From positions 62,001 through 126,000 of the forward strand of contig URXM01000003.1 of NCBI GenBank assembly GCA_900551855.1: a DNA stretch of 64,000 nucleotides, in the 5' to 3' direction. The notes under the pieces were generated by a model. It was not told the DNA's origin. It was given only the letters and a program-made list of their open reading frames with translations, and did not search any database. The position numbers and the translations under genes were made by a program. The stretch comes from an uncultured Eubacteriales bacterium (GTDB taxonomy: Bacteria > Bacillota > Clostridia > Christensenellales > UBA1242). Shown piece after piece: positions 34,250 through 42,610 of the stretch. Each line of letters starts with the position of its first letter. The stretch's first letter is position 1.

Positions 34250-35257
34250 ATGAAAAAAGTTAAATTAGGAATTAACGGATTTGGCAGAATTGGAAGACTT
34301 GCTTTGAGAATTGCTTCTAAAAGAGATGATGTTGAGGTGGTTGCTATAAATGATCCATTCTTGACTGTTGATTATGCAAAATATCTTTTGGAACACGATT
34401 CTATTCATGGAAATTTTGATGTACCTGTAAAAGTTAAAGATGGAAAACTTTGTGTTGGTAGAGCAAAAATTTCTTTCTATGCAGAAAAAGAACCAGCTTT
34501 GATCCCTTGGAAAAATGATGCTGTTGATGTTGTTGTTGAATGCACAGGAAAGTTTACTGCTTATGACACTGCAAAGGCTCATCTTGATGCTGGTGCAAAG
34601 AAAGTTGTTGTTTCTGCACCTGGCAAAAATATGCCTATGTTTGTTATGGGAGTTAACAACGAAACTTACACTCCAGATATGAATGTTGTTTCAAATGCTT
34701 CTTGTACAACAAACTGCCTTGCTCCACTTGCAAAGATCGTTAATGACGTTTTTGGAATTGAAGAGGGACTTATGAGCACAATCCACTCAACAACAGCAAC
34801 ACAACTCACTGTTGACGGACCAAGCAAGAAAGATTGGAGAGGCGGAAGAGCTGCTTCTTACAACATTATTCCTTCTTCTACTGGTGCTGCAAAGGCTGTT
34901 GGGGAAGTTATTCCTGACCTTAAAGGCAAACTTACAGGAATGAGTTATAGAGTTCCTACTCTTGATGTTTCTGTTGTTGATTTGACTTGCCGTTTGAAAA
35001 AACCTACAACTTATGAAAAAATTGTTGCTGCCATCAAAAAAGCAAGCAAAAATGAAATGGCTGGCATTGTTGGTGTGACAGATGAAGCCGTTGTTTCTAG
35101 TGATTTCATCGGAGATCCAAGAACTTGTATTTTTGATGTTTCTGCAGGTATTATGCTTAGCCCAACATTTGTTAAACTTGTTGCTTGGTATGACAATGAA
35201 TGGGGTTATTCAAACAAGCTTGTTGATCTTTGCGTTTACATTATGCAAAAGAAATAA
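34250..35257 (+). CDS. gapA: Glyceraldehyde-3-phosphate dehydrogenase
   Basis: Glycolytic oxidation of glyceraldehyde 3-phosphate with NAD. NAD fold start INGFGRIGRLALR, catalytic cysteine in SNASCTTNCLAP, substrate loop STTATQLTVDGPSKKDWRGG, C-terminal WYDNEWGYSNK. 335 residues. The Asp in AINDP favours NAD over NADP. RBS AAGGAGAG. No other glycolytic genes adjoin it. Confidence 0.98.
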   Translation: MKKVKLGINGFGRIGRLALRIASKRDDVEVVAINDPFLTVDYAKYLLEHDSIHGNFDVPVKVKDGKLCVGRAKISFYAEKEPALIPWKNDAVDVVVECTGKFTAYDTAKAHLDAGAKKVVVSAPGKNMPMFVMGVNNETYTPDMNVVSNASCTTNCLAPLAKIVNDVFGIEEGLMSTIHSTTATQLTVDGPSKKDWRGGRAASYNIIPSSTGAAKAVGEVIPDLKGKLTGMSYRVPTLDVSVVDLTCRLKKPTTYEKIVAAIKKASKNEMAGIVGVTDEAVVSSDFIGDPRTCIFDVSAGIMLSPTFVKLVAWYDNEWGYSNKLVDLCVYIMQKK

Positions 35258-35286
35258 ATTAAAAATTTCTAAACAAAGGGTGTATT

Positions 35287-36231
35287 ATGAGAAATCAATT
35301 AAACAGAGAGTTGATTGAAGAGCTTAATGACAGCAACAATCCAGAATTTTTGGACAATGTCAACGATAAGATATATGATTTGATTTCATGTGTTATCAAT
35401 GATATATCTTTAAAATCGCCTTTTATCAAGCCTGATAAATGTTTTCTGTTGCCAGTTAACGAACTTTACACTGGAGCAATTTCTCAGTTGTCCGAATACA
35501 CTTACTTTTTGGGAGTAGAAAACCCACAAATCGAATTAAATTCAAAGAAAAAAAGTAATTTTTGGAAAAATCTTTGGAGAGAATTTAAAGCTTCTTGGAG
35601 ATTGGGCAGAAAAAAATATAAGAAAACTAAAATTGAAGTTTCAAATGATCCTATAACAAAATACAATATTGTTGATTTGAAACACGATGTTGTAAGTGTT
35701 ATTGCTGATTATTTAAGCCAATCTTCAATGGTATATGAGTATAATTCTCATCTCTCTATAGTAGGGATTGATGATTTTGGTACAAATATAAGGATAAACA
35801 TTTATGTTTGTTGTTATGACTCTCATAAAAATGTTTTTAAATTGTATAGTCAAAGCAAAAACAAGTATTTTGTTGCTGATTTCGGAAGCAGATTTACAAA
35901 CATCACTTACAAATTGCAAAAATGTGGGCAAATATTTATAGATATGATAAAACTTATAAACATCATATATTCAAAAAATTACAACAAAATACCAAATCAA
36001 ATTTTGGTAGAAAGTTTGCTTTTTGATTGCCCAAATGTTTTGTTTGATCCTAACGATGTATATAAGACTTTTGTAAATGTGGCAAACTATATTCGTTTGT
36101 CAAATCCTAAATCATTTATTTCTATCTGTGATGGAAAGAAAACCATTTTTCAAGATGAACTAATCACAAAAACAAATTCTCAACTTGAATATGGAAAAAT
36201 TATTTCTATGCTTGACAACTTTAAGTATTGA
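35287..36231 (+). CDS. Unknown protein, possibly degenerate nucleotidyltransferase-like
   Basis: 314 residues, no membrane segment. A basic aromatic helix SNFWKNLWREFKASWRLG (about 98-115) is striking. The C-terminal half (FIDMIKLINIIYSKN, then IPNQILVESLLFDCPNVLF) resembles the helical part of oligoadenylate-synthase/CD-NTase-type nucleotidyltransferases, where a similar 'LLExLvyNvP' segment occurs. The N-terminal half lacks the GS and DxD residues needed for catalysis (ELYTGAISQLSEY is at the expected place). So a pseudoenzyme or a chance resemblance. Lies after gapA behind a GGGTG site. Confidence 0.4.
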   Translation: MRNQLNRELIEELNDSNNPEFLDNVNDKIYDLISCVINDISLKSPFIKPDKCFLLPVNELYTGAISQLSEYTYFLGVENPQIELNSKKKSNFWKNLWREFKASWRLGRKKYKKTKIEVSNDPITKYNIVDLKHDVVSVIADYLSQSSMVYEYNSHLSIVGIDDFGTNIRINIYVCCYDSHKNVFKLYSQSKNKYFVADFGSRFTNITYKLQKCGQIFIDMIKLINIIYSKNYNKIPNQILVESLLFDCPNVLFDPNDVYKTFVNVANYIRLSNPKSFISICDGKKTIFQDELITKTNSQLEYGKIISMLDNFKY

Positions 36232-36287
36232 TCGCTATCTTTGTATATTTTTCGACATTTTGCAAATCCTATTTTTAGGAGGAGCAA

Positions 36288-36482
36288 ATGAAAGAAATTT
36301 GGATGGTCGTTGGTTTTGGTGCTGGACTTGTTACGGGGGCTCTTTTGTTTAAGCACTCACAAGAGGCAAAACAACTTGTAAATAAGGGTGAAAAGGCTGT
36401 AAAAAAAGAAGTTGAAAACTTGAAAGAAGCAGTCAAAAAACCTCAAAAAGAAATGAAAGAAAAAGTTAAAGCAGAAAACTAA
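36288..36482 (+). CDS. Small YtxH-like membrane-anchored protein
   Basis: 64 residues: one membrane segment (IWMVVGFGAGLVTGALLF, 4-21) with the Gly-rich look of YtxH proteins, then a Lys/Glu-rich amphipathic helix (about 25-64). RBS AGGAGGAG. Followed by a strong terminator that also serves the convergent SRP RNA gene. Function unknown; relatives are linked to general stress. Confidence 0.7.
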   Translation: MKEIWMVVGFGAGLVTGALLFKHSQEAKQLVNKGEKAVKKEVENLKEAVKKPQKEMKEKVKAEN

Positions 36483-36496
36483 CATAAATTTGAAAC

Positions 36497-36526
36497 AAAA
36501 AAGCAAGGTGTTGACCTTGCTTTTTT
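36497..36526. terminator. Bidirectional terminator between the YtxH-like gene and the SRP RNA
   Basis: AAAAAAGCAAGGT, loop GTTG, ACCTTGCTTTTTT; A run on one side and T run on the other. It ends both convergent transcripts. Confidence 0.9.
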
Positions 36527-36529
36527 CAT

Positions 36530-36799
36530 AACTAGGCGAATGCTTCGTTGCAAATTGACTGACTGCCTCGCAGATTTTTGACTCCACCAAAGTTTCCTCA
36601 TGGCACATCAACCGATCTTCTTAATGATGCTTCCGTCAGGACCTGACATGGTTCGAAGGAGTCAATTGCATAAGACCTTAATTTCATCATCAAAAATTTG
36701 TGCACATATTCAACCAAATTGCACCTAGGCAAGCGTTCAATCCTGCTATAGCGGATTGCAGGTTACAGGGCACCGCTAACTCCCCATCTAGCCTAGTTT
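36530..36799 (-). ncRNA. ffs: Signal recognition particle RNA (large, Alu-domain type)
   Basis: About 270 nt on the minus strand. The RNA begins AACTAGGC and ends GCCTAGTT, which pair to close the molecule. Near the 5' end GGGGAGTTAGCGGTGCCCTG and ACCTGCAATCCGCTATAGCA match the Alu domain of the Bacillus RNA almost base for base. Helix 8 is CATGTCAGGTCC-TGAC-GGAAGCATCATTAA; the tetraloop is TGAC instead of the common GGAA. Preceded by a consensus promoter (36804-36832) and followed by a terminator (36497-36526). It works with Ffh encoded at 12059-13372. Confidence 0.96.
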
Positions 36800-36803
36800 T
36801 ATC

Positions 36804-36832
36804 ATTATATGTATTTTTTATCTTTTTGTCAA
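36804..36832 (-). promoter_or_regulatory. Promoter of the SRP RNA
   Basis: On the minus strand TTGACA (36827-36832), a 17-base spacer, TATAAT (36804-36809). Perfect consensus; predicted start near 36798, exactly at the RNA's 5' end. Confidence 0.92.
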
Positions 36833-36942
36833 GCAAAGGCAGAAAATATATGACAATTTTTGTATTCTTTTGAAGATAAATTTTATCGACAAAAACTACA
36901 AAAACTTGTCATTTTTTTTTACAAATCAATCATTTCACATTT

Positions 36943-36950
36943 CATACAAT
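36943..36950 (+). promoter_or_regulatory. Sigma-E-like -10 element of the spoIIIA operon
   Basis: CATACAAT matches the mother-cell sigma-E -10 consensus CATACAnT. The -35 about 14 bases upstream is poor. It lies 19 bases before the chosen spoIIIAA start, leaving a short leader with GAGGTGGAG. Confidence 0.5.
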
Positions 36951-36968
36951 GGCTTTGAGAGGTGGAGT

Positions 36969-37874
36969 ATGTTGGAGAAGATTTTGCCTGATAAGTTTTA
37001 CAAAATAATTTCAGAAAAAGTTAACTTGAAAGCGATAAATGAGATAAGACTTCGTGCTGACAAACCTGTTGTGTTGAATGTCAGTGGAAAGATGTATTTT
37101 TTGTCAGAAAATGGGGTGACAAGCAATGTAAACAGCAGTCTTTATGCAAGCAAAATTATGATTGAAGATGTTGTTTTTAGGGCAAGTGAATGTTCTATCT
37201 ATTCTGTCAACGAGCAAATAAAGAAAGGCTTTATTGTCACTGATGATGCTGTAAGAATTGGAATAGGTGGAAATTTGATTGAAGAAAATGGACATATCAA
37301 AACTATGACAAACTTTTGCAGTTGTAACATTAGAGTCCCTCACATAATCAAAAATTGCAGTTTGACTGCATATCCGTTTATAGTCTCAGAAAATGGCGTA
37401 GCAAACACTTTGATTATCTCTCCGCCAGCGTGTGGCAAAACGACTTTTTTAAGAGATTTTGTTTATCAGTTGAGTGAAAGAAATTTGCCTTACAACATTT
37501 TGCTTTTGGATGAAAGAGGAGAACTTGATTGTGGGATAAACTCCAAGTTTACTGACAAAATTGCTTTCTCGACAAAAAAGGTTGGTTTTGAAAACGGCAT
37601 AAGATCTCTTTCGCCAGATATTATTGTCACGGATGAAATTGGACAAGAAGAAGATATTGAGGCAATAAGATATGCAAGTTCTTGTGGGGTTAAGGTGCTT
37701 GCATCAACTCATGCAGACAACATGGAAACTTTTTGCAAAAAGGCGTTGTTTCAAACATCGATAAAAGAAAAAGTTTTCAAGAGATATGTCTTGCTTTCTA
37801 AAAGAAATGGACCTGGGACTTTTGAAGGAATTTATGACGAAAACTTTTCAAGAATATTCAATTCTTACAATTAA
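36969..37874 (+). CDS. spoIIIAA: Stage III sporulation protein AA (engulfment ATPase)
   Basis: AAA/secretion-type ATPase of the SpoIIIA-SpoIIQ channel that links mother cell and forespore. Walker A is SPPACGKTTFLRDF; also LLDERGEL and DIIVTDEIGQEEDIEAI (Walker B). Start at 36969 chosen because MLEKILPDKFYKIISEKV is a normal SpoIIIAA start, GAGGTG precedes it and a sigma-E-like -10 lies at 36943, inside the upstream-extended frame. 301 residues. First of eight genes in the standard order AA-AH. Confidence 0.95.
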   Translation: MLEKILPDKFYKIISEKVNLKAINEIRLRADKPVVLNVSGKMYFLSENGVTSNVNSSLYASKIMIEDVVFRASECSIYSVNEQIKKGFIVTDDAVRIGIGGNLIEENGHIKTMTNFCSCNIRVPHIIKNCSLTAYPFIVSENGVANTLIISPPACGKTTFLRDFVYQLSERNLPYNILLLDERGELDCGINSKFTDKIAFSTKKVGFENGIRSLSPDIIVTDEIGQEEDIEAIRYASSCGVKVLASTHADNMETFCKKALFQTSIKEKVFKRYVLLSKRNGPGTFEGIYDENFSRIFNSYN

Positions 37875-37889
37875 ATTGGGGAGAAGATT

Positions 37890-38384
37890 ATGAAGTATGT
37901 GCTTATTGTTTGCATTTTTTGTTTGTGTGCTTTTGTAGGTTATGCCATTTCGGTCAAATATATGAAGAGAAAAAAGTTTTTCAACTCTTTGATTGTTTTT
38001 GCTGACAAATTATCTTTGGAGATAAATTTTTCAAGGGAGAGATTGAAAGTTTTGCTTGAAAATTTTGATTCTGCAAACAAGAAAAATCTGCTTGGAATAG
38101 ATGAAAAATTTATAGAGTATTTAGACAAAAAAATAGAACTAACTTCTGAAAACATCTTCAAAAAAGCTGATGTTTTGAAAAGTGAAGAAAAAGATTGCAT
38201 TTTGCTTTTCCTTAAAACACTGGGAAGAAGTGATGTTGAAAATCAAACAAAAGAAATTCAAAACTTTATATCAAGATTTAATGAAATGAAATCAAGGTGT
38301 GATGCAGAGCAGAAAAAATATGGCTCTTTGTCGCTTAAACTTGGCATTGTGGCTGGTTTGTTTTGGGTGGTTATTTTGCTTTAA
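37890..38384 (+). CDS. spoIIIAB: Stage III sporulation protein AB
   Basis: 164 residues: N-terminal membrane helix (YVLIVCIFCLCAFVGYAI), a cytoplasm-facing helical bundle resembling type II secretion GspF parts, and a C-terminal membrane helix (GIVAGLFWVVILL). Component of the feeding-tube-like channel. Identified by architecture and position between AA and AC. Confidence 0.88.
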   Translation: MKYVLIVCIFCLCAFVGYAISVKYMKRKKFFNSLIVFADKLSLEINFSRERLKVLLENFDSANKKNLLGIDEKFIEYLDKKIELTSENIFKKADVLKSEEKDCILLFLKTLGRSDVENQTKEIQNFISRFNEMKSRCDAEQKKYGSLSLKLGIVAGLFWVVILL

Positions 38385-38407
38385 TTTAAACTCTAAAAGG
38401 AGTCTTT

Positions 38408-38620
38408 ATGGATGTTGACATCATTTTTAAAATCGCTGCGATTGGCATTTTGACAGCTGTTATAAGTCAAATTTTGAAAAACAGTGGCAAGGAAGACATC
38501 TCTACTTTGGCTACACTGGCTGGTGTGGTGATTGTTTTGTTTATGGTGCTTGGTATGATAAGCGAACTTTTTACTTCTATCAAAACAATTTTCAATTTTT
38601 CTATTTTGCCTTTTCTTTAG
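38408..38620 (+). CDS. spoIIIAC: Stage III sporulation protein AC
   Basis: 70-residue membrane protein with two helices; IFKIAAIGILTAVISQILKN and the GKEDISTLATLAGVVIVLFM stretch are typical. RBS AAAGGAG. Component of the mother-cell membrane channel. Confidence 0.93.
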   Translation: MDVDIIFKIAAIGILTAVISQILKNSGKEDISTLATLAGVVIVLFMVLGMISELFTSIKTIFNFSILPFL

Positions 38621-38644
38621 ACCTAAATTGCAAGGGAGGTGTTT

Positions 38645-39037
38645 ATGGATACCATTTTCAAAATTGTCAGCATTGCACTTATCACTTGTGTGGCGTGTTT
38701 GATCGTCAAACCAATTAGGTCGGACTTTGCGATTTTTATCTCTATTGTTGGCGGAATAATTATCATTTTTTATCTTCTTTCATATCTGTCTAGCATCTTC
38801 AACATTTTTGACAACATTTTTGAAATCTCTGGGATAAACAGTTCGCTCTATGGCATCATCTTAAAGATAATTGGCATAGGTTATTTAACAGAATTTACTG
38901 CCAGCATTTGCAACGACACAGGAAACGGCAGTCTTGGTGACAAGGTCCTTTTGGGTGGGAAAATAATAATTCTTGTTATGGCTCTTCCTATAGTAACAAG
39001 CATTCTTGATATTGTTATGGAGCTTTTGCCACAATGA
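38645..39037 (+). CDS. spoIIIAD: Stage III sporulation protein AD
   Basis: 130 residues, about four membrane helices (IFKIVSIALITCVACLIVKP, then a hydrophobic pair and a C-terminal helix). ATG 38645 chosen over GTG 38639 because GGGAGG lies seven bases upstream and GTG is part of that site. Overlaps spoIIIAE by 4 bases. Confidence 0.92.
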   Translation: MDTIFKIVSIALITCVACLIVKPIRSDFAIFISIVGGIIIIFYLLSYLSSIFNIFDNIFEISGINSSLYGIILKIIGIGYLTEFTASICNDTGNGSLGDKVLLGGKIIILVMALPIVTSILDIVMELLPQ

Positions 39038-40305
39038 TAAGAAGGTTGTTTCGTCCGCCTAAAAGGAAGAGCAAAAGGCGAAAGATTTATTCTATAATTT
39101 TGATAGTTTTTATCTTTATTTCTTGTTTTTACGGAAGATTTGATATCGTTAATGGTTTTGAATTTAACAGCAATATTGCCTATGCTGACAGCAGTGAACA
39201 GACAGCAGAATTGGAGCAACAACTTCAAGAAGAAATCGACAACCAAATAGGCAATTTAGATTTTAGTGCAATAGAAGACATAATAACAAAACTGAGCACA
39301 GATGCAAAAAGTTTGTTTAGTGCTGATTCGTTTGTAGAGAAGATAAACTATGTTATATCAGGCGAGTATGCTGAAAATTCTGAAAGTTTTTTCTCTTCGG
39401 TTCTTTCTATATTTTGGCAAGGATTGAAAGATTTTCTGCCAATAATTGCAAGCATAATTTCAATCTCCATTTTGGGTGGTATGGTGTCAAATTTGAAGCC
39501 TGCTACAAATGGAAAATCTGTTGGAAACATCATTCATTTTGTGACATATGGAATAGTGATAATTTTTCTTGGCGTGTCGCTTGTGGAAATAATAAAAATA
39601 ACCACTTCAACTCTGACAACAATAAAAAGTATGTTTGACGGTATTTTCCCAGTTTTGCTCACTCTTTTGACTGCTGTTGGCGGGACTGTTTCGGTTGGAA
39701 TTTATCAACCAGCGATTGCGTTATTGAGCAATATTTTTATTTCTTTCATAACTTATATTCTTTTGCCAATTTTTATATTTTCAATGGTGTTTTCAATTGT
39801 CGGAAATCTGTCAAACAACATAAAACTTGATAAGTTTGTGTCATTCCTTCAAGGTGCTTTTAAGTGGATTATGGGACTTTGTTTTACCATTTTTCTTGGG
39901 TTTGTCAGCATTCAAGGGATAATGGCTGGCGCTGTTGATGGGCTGTCTATAAGGACGGCAAAATATGCTATAAAAAGTTATATTCCTGTTGTTGGTGGTT
40001 ATGTTTCTGATGGACTTTCAATCATTATGGCAAGCAGTATGCTTATCAAAAATGCGGTTGGTGGAGTTGGACTTTTTCTGTTGTTTTCTACGGTGATTTC
40101 TCCTGTAATAAATCTTGCTTTGTTTATCTTGTCTCTCAAATTTATGGCGGGAATTATTGAACCTATTGGCGATAAAAAGACGGCAAATTTTATAAGTGAT
40201 ATTTCCAATAGTCTTTCTTTGCTGGTGGCACTGCTTGTTGCTGTGTCGTTTATGTATTTGGTTATAACAGGACTGATTATGTGCAGTGCAAATTTGGTTG
40301 TTTAA
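39034..40305 (+). CDS. spoIIIAE: Stage III sporulation protein AE
   Basis: 423-residue polytopic protein. N terminus is very basic (RRLFRPPKRKSKRRK) followed by a hydrophobic signal-like helix (IYSIILIVFIFISCFYG), then a soluble segment and about six to seven membrane helices. Length and pattern fit SpoIIIAE, the largest membrane subunit of the channel. Overlaps spoIIIAD by 4 bases. Confidence 0.93.
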   Translation: MIRRLFRPPKRKSKRRKIYSIILIVFIFISCFYGRFDIVNGFEFNSNIAYADSSEQTAELEQQLQEEIDNQIGNLDFSAIEDIITKLSTDAKSLFSADSFVEKINYVISGEYAENSESFFSSVLSIFWQGLKDFLPIIASIISISILGGMVSNLKPATNGKSVGNIIHFVTYGIVIIFLGVSLVEIIKITTSTLTTIKSMFDGIFPVLLTLLTAVGGTVSVGIYQPAIALLSNIFISFITYILLPIFIFSMVFSIVGNLSNNIKLDKFVSFLQGAFKWIMGLCFTIFLGFVSIQGIMAGAVDGLSIRTAKYAIKSYIPVVGGYVSDGLSIIMASSMLIKNAVGGVGLFLLFSTVISPVINLALFILSLKFMAGIIEPIGDKKTANFISDISNSLSLLVALLVAVSFMYLVITGLIMCSANLVV

Positions 40306-40315
40306 AGGAGGAGAA

Positions 40316-40813
40316 ATGGGAGCTGTTTCAAGTTGGCTATTGTCAATAGCTGGTGTGATCATTCTCAGCGTTTTGGCAGAGTTTGTTTTGCCAGAAGGAC
40401 AAATAAACAAATATACAAAAGTCATCTTCTCCTTTGTAATCTTGCTTGTGATCATTATGCCTTTGCCTGCTATTTTTGGCAAAAACTTCAATTTTGACGA
40501 CTATTTTGGCAGTAGCGAAAGTGTGCTTCAAGAAGATTATTTATATCAATTAAACTTGGACAAACTCACAACTGTCAATGAAGAGCTATCCAAGAAAATA
40601 AAAGACGAGGGGCTAAACAATGTTGAGGTTTCAATAAACGCCAATGTGCTTTGTGAAACTTTGGAAATTTATGATGTTTATGTCGATTTATGCGATATAG
40701 AATATGCTGATTCTTTTGAAAGTAAAGATATAGTGACAGCAAAACTTAAAATCAAAGAGATCATTGACAGTTTTTCAATTTTGGAAGGTGTGGAGGTAAA
40801 ATTTAATGAGTAA
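40316..40813 (+). CDS. spoIIIAF: Stage III sporulation protein AF
   Basis: 165 residues: two N-terminal membrane helices (VSSWLLSIAGVIILSVLAEF; FSFVILLVIIMPLPAIFG) separated by VLPEGQINKYTK, then a ring-forming-type alpha/beta domain. Start at 40316 chosen because AAAGGAGGAG directly precedes it. Overlaps spoIIIAG by 8 bases. Confidence 0.92.
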   Translation: MGAVSSWLLSIAGVIILSVLAEFVLPEGQINKYTKVIFSFVILLVIIMPLPAIFGKNFNFDDYFGSSESVLQEDYLYQLNLDKLTTVNEELSKKIKDEGLNNVEVSINANVLCETLEIYDVYVDLCDIEYADSFESKDIVTAKLKIKEIIDSFSILEGVEVKFNE

Positions 40814-41324
40814 GGTTAAAGATCTTTGGAGTAAGATTAAGTCAATAAAACATTTTGAAATTTGGCTGGCAGTTGTCATTGGGCTTTTTGCGTGTGTTAT
40901 TTACTTCTCTTTTTTCTCAAGTCCAAAAAGTGACAACATAGAAAACGAATCGACAAAAGATTATTCATCTGCAGAGGAATATGTGGACTACCTTGAGAAT
41001 AAGTTATGTAATGTATTGTCCAAGATTTCTGGCGTGGGCGATTGTGAAGTCATTATCACTCTTGAAAGTGGTTTCTCTTATGAGTATGCAACAGACACTG
41101 ACACAAAAACTACTGTTTCGGGTGATACGGAAACGACAATAACAACAGAAACTGTTATCTTGGTTTCAAACGAACCTGTGATTGTCAAGGAAAATTATCC
41201 TGTAATAAAGGGGGTGGTGATTGTTGCAGAAGGCGCTGAAAACTTTTCGATAAAAATGGATATTTTAAGTGCCATTGAAACTGTTTTGGAAGTTGACAGT
41301 AATGACATAACAATACTTTCATAA
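40806..41324 (+). CDS. spoIIIAG: Stage III sporulation protein AG
   Basis: 172 residues: short cytoplasmic start, one membrane helix (IWLAVVIGLFACVIYFSFF), then the ring-building domain with YLENKLCNVLSKISGVGDCEV, VIVKENYPVIKGVVIVAEGA and the final VLEVDSNDITIL, all typical. SpoIIIAG forms the large ring in the intermembrane space. Confidence 0.95.
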   Translation: MSKVKDLWSKIKSIKHFEIWLAVVIGLFACVIYFSFFSSPKSDNIENESTKDYSSAEEYVDYLENKLCNVLSKISGVGDCEVIITLESGFSYEYATDTDTKTTVSGDTETTITTETVILVSNEPVIVKENYPVIKGVVIVAEGAENFSIKMDILSAIETVLEVDSNDITILS

Positions 41325-41336
41325 AAGGAGTTTAAT

Positions 41337-41804
41337 ATGAAAAAAAGAACAAAAATCATCATACTTTCACTTATGATTATCCTCTTGGGTGTGACTGGAT
41401 ATTTAAACATTGTTTTAAACAATTCCATCAAAGAAACAAACACAGATGTAACTACAACAAGTTATTTCACATCTTACCGCAACGATAGAGAAAGCACTCG
41501 TGATCAAGAGATTTTGTATTATGATGCAATCATCGACAGCGACTCTTCAACAGAAGCCGCTATTGCAGCAGCACAGCAAGCAAAACTTGACCTTATTGAA
41601 ACCATGGAAAAAGAACTTGCAGTTGAAGGACTTATCAAAGCACAAGGCTTTTCTGATTGCGTAATTGCCATTTCTGATTCTAAAGTTAATGTTGTTGTAA
41701 AGAGCACAACTCTTGACGAAAATGAAGTTGCTCAAATTTCAACTATTGTCAAAGAACAACTTGGCACTGAACTTAAAAATATTGTGATAATTCCAGCAGA
41801 ATAA
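41337..41804 (+). CDS. spoIIIAH: Stage III sporulation protein AH
   Basis: 155 residues: N-terminal anchor (IIILSLMIILLGVTGYLNI) then the ring-building domain with FSDCVIAISDSKVNVVVKS and EVAQISTIVKEQLG. It binds forespore SpoIIQ across the septum. Last gene of the operon; RBS AAAGGAG. Confidence 0.95.
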   Translation: MKKRTKIIILSLMIILLGVTGYLNIVLNNSIKETNTDVTTTSYFTSYRNDRESTRDQEILYYDAIIDSDSSTEAAIAAAQQAKLDLIETMEKELAVEGLIKAQGFSDCVIAISDSKVNVVVKSTTLDENEVAQISTIVKEQLGTELKNIVIIPAE

Positions 41805-41805
41805 T

Positions 41806-41834
41806 TTGCAAAATAATATAACTTATGATAAAAT
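41806..41834 (+). promoter_or_regulatory. Promoter of asp23-nusB-xseAB-proS
   Basis: TTGCAA at 41806-41811, 17-base spacer, TAAAAT at 41829-41834 with TG at 41826-41827. It separates vegetative genes from the spoIIIA operon. Confidence 0.75.
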
Positions 41835-41864
41835 ACCTTTGTTAAACAACACAAGGAGAAGGTT

Positions 41865-42233
41865 ATGGCAGTAAAAAACCAAGATACCAATAATGGAAAA
41901 ATCACATTGGACAGAAAAATTCTTGTTTCAATCATAAATCTTGCAGCAAAAGAAATCAATGGGGTTGAAAGCGTGACAAATTCTGCTCGTCCGTGGTATA
42001 AAAAACTGTTTAAAAAATATGATGATGGAGTGGAAATCAAATTTGAAAAAAATGGTGCGTTGACTGTTGATGTTTATATCAATATTTACATTGGATTCAG
42101 CGTTCCTGATATTGCATACAGAGTTCAAGAAAACATAAGAAATTCACTTGCAACAATGGTCGCTTTGAAACCTTTAAAGATCAATATTCATGTTATCAAT
42201 GTTGAATGTGACAAAGAGGTGGAAAATGCGTAA
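41865..42233 (+). CDS. yqhY: Asp23/Gls24-family envelope protein (YqhY-like)
   Basis: 122 residues. The core ISIINLAAKEINGVESV-type start (here VSIINLAAKEINGVESVTN) and VDVYINIYIGFSVPDIAYRV then INIHVINVE fit Asp23 domains. In Bacillus YqhY lies between accC and nusB and is linked to lipid metabolism. Overlaps nusB by 8 bases. Confidence 0.9.
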   Translation: MAVKNQDTNNGKITLDRKILVSIINLAAKEINGVESVTNSARPWYKKLFKKYDDGVEIKFEKNGALTVDVYINIYIGFSVPDIAYRVQENIRNSLATMVALKPLKINIHVINVECDKEVENA

Positions 42234-42606
42234 TGACGCTCGTGAAAACGCCTTTAAATTGATTTTTGAAAGTTTGTTTCATGAATATGATGAACAACTT
42301 TCCAAAGAGAATTTGACTGTTTTGAAAAAAGAAGAAGACGACAAATTTTTTGAAGATATTATGAAAAACTTTAACGAACATAAAGAGTATCTCAAAGAAG
42401 AAATTGAAAAACATCTCAAAAACTTTGATTATGACAGACTTTTTAAAATCGATTTGGCAATAATATATCTTGCAGTAACAGAGATAAAATTTTGTGAAAC
42501 TCCAAAAGCAGTTGCAATCAACGAAGCATTGGAACTTGCAAAAAAATATAGCACAGGAAAATCTTCAAAATTTATCAATGGACTAGTATCTGCCATAGTC
42601 AATTAG
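42226..42606 (+). CDS. nusB: Transcription antitermination protein NusB
   Basis: 126 residues, all helical. MRNDARENAFKLIFE and the C-terminal PKAVAINEALELAKKYSTGKSSKFINGLV are the family landmarks. With NusE (S10) it assembles on boxA of rRNA transcripts. ATG 42226 chosen for GAGGTG upstream. Confidence 0.95.
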   Translation: MRNDARENAFKLIFESLFHEYDEQLSKENLTVLKKEEDDKFFEDIMKNFNEHKEYLKEEIEKHLKNFDYDRLFKIDLAIIYLAVTEIKFCETPKAVAINEALELAKKYSTGKSSKFINGLVSAIVN

Positions 42607-42610
42607 AAAG

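Noticed and set aside
36600..36790. GC-richer intergenic block first considered as tmRNA or RNase P RNA
   Set aside because: The Alu and helix 8 sequences identify SRP RNA; no tRNA-like end or RNase P core is seen.
36870..36968. Upstream ATG for spoIIIAA
   Set aside because: The sigma-E-like -10 lies inside this extension and the added residues do not fit the family.
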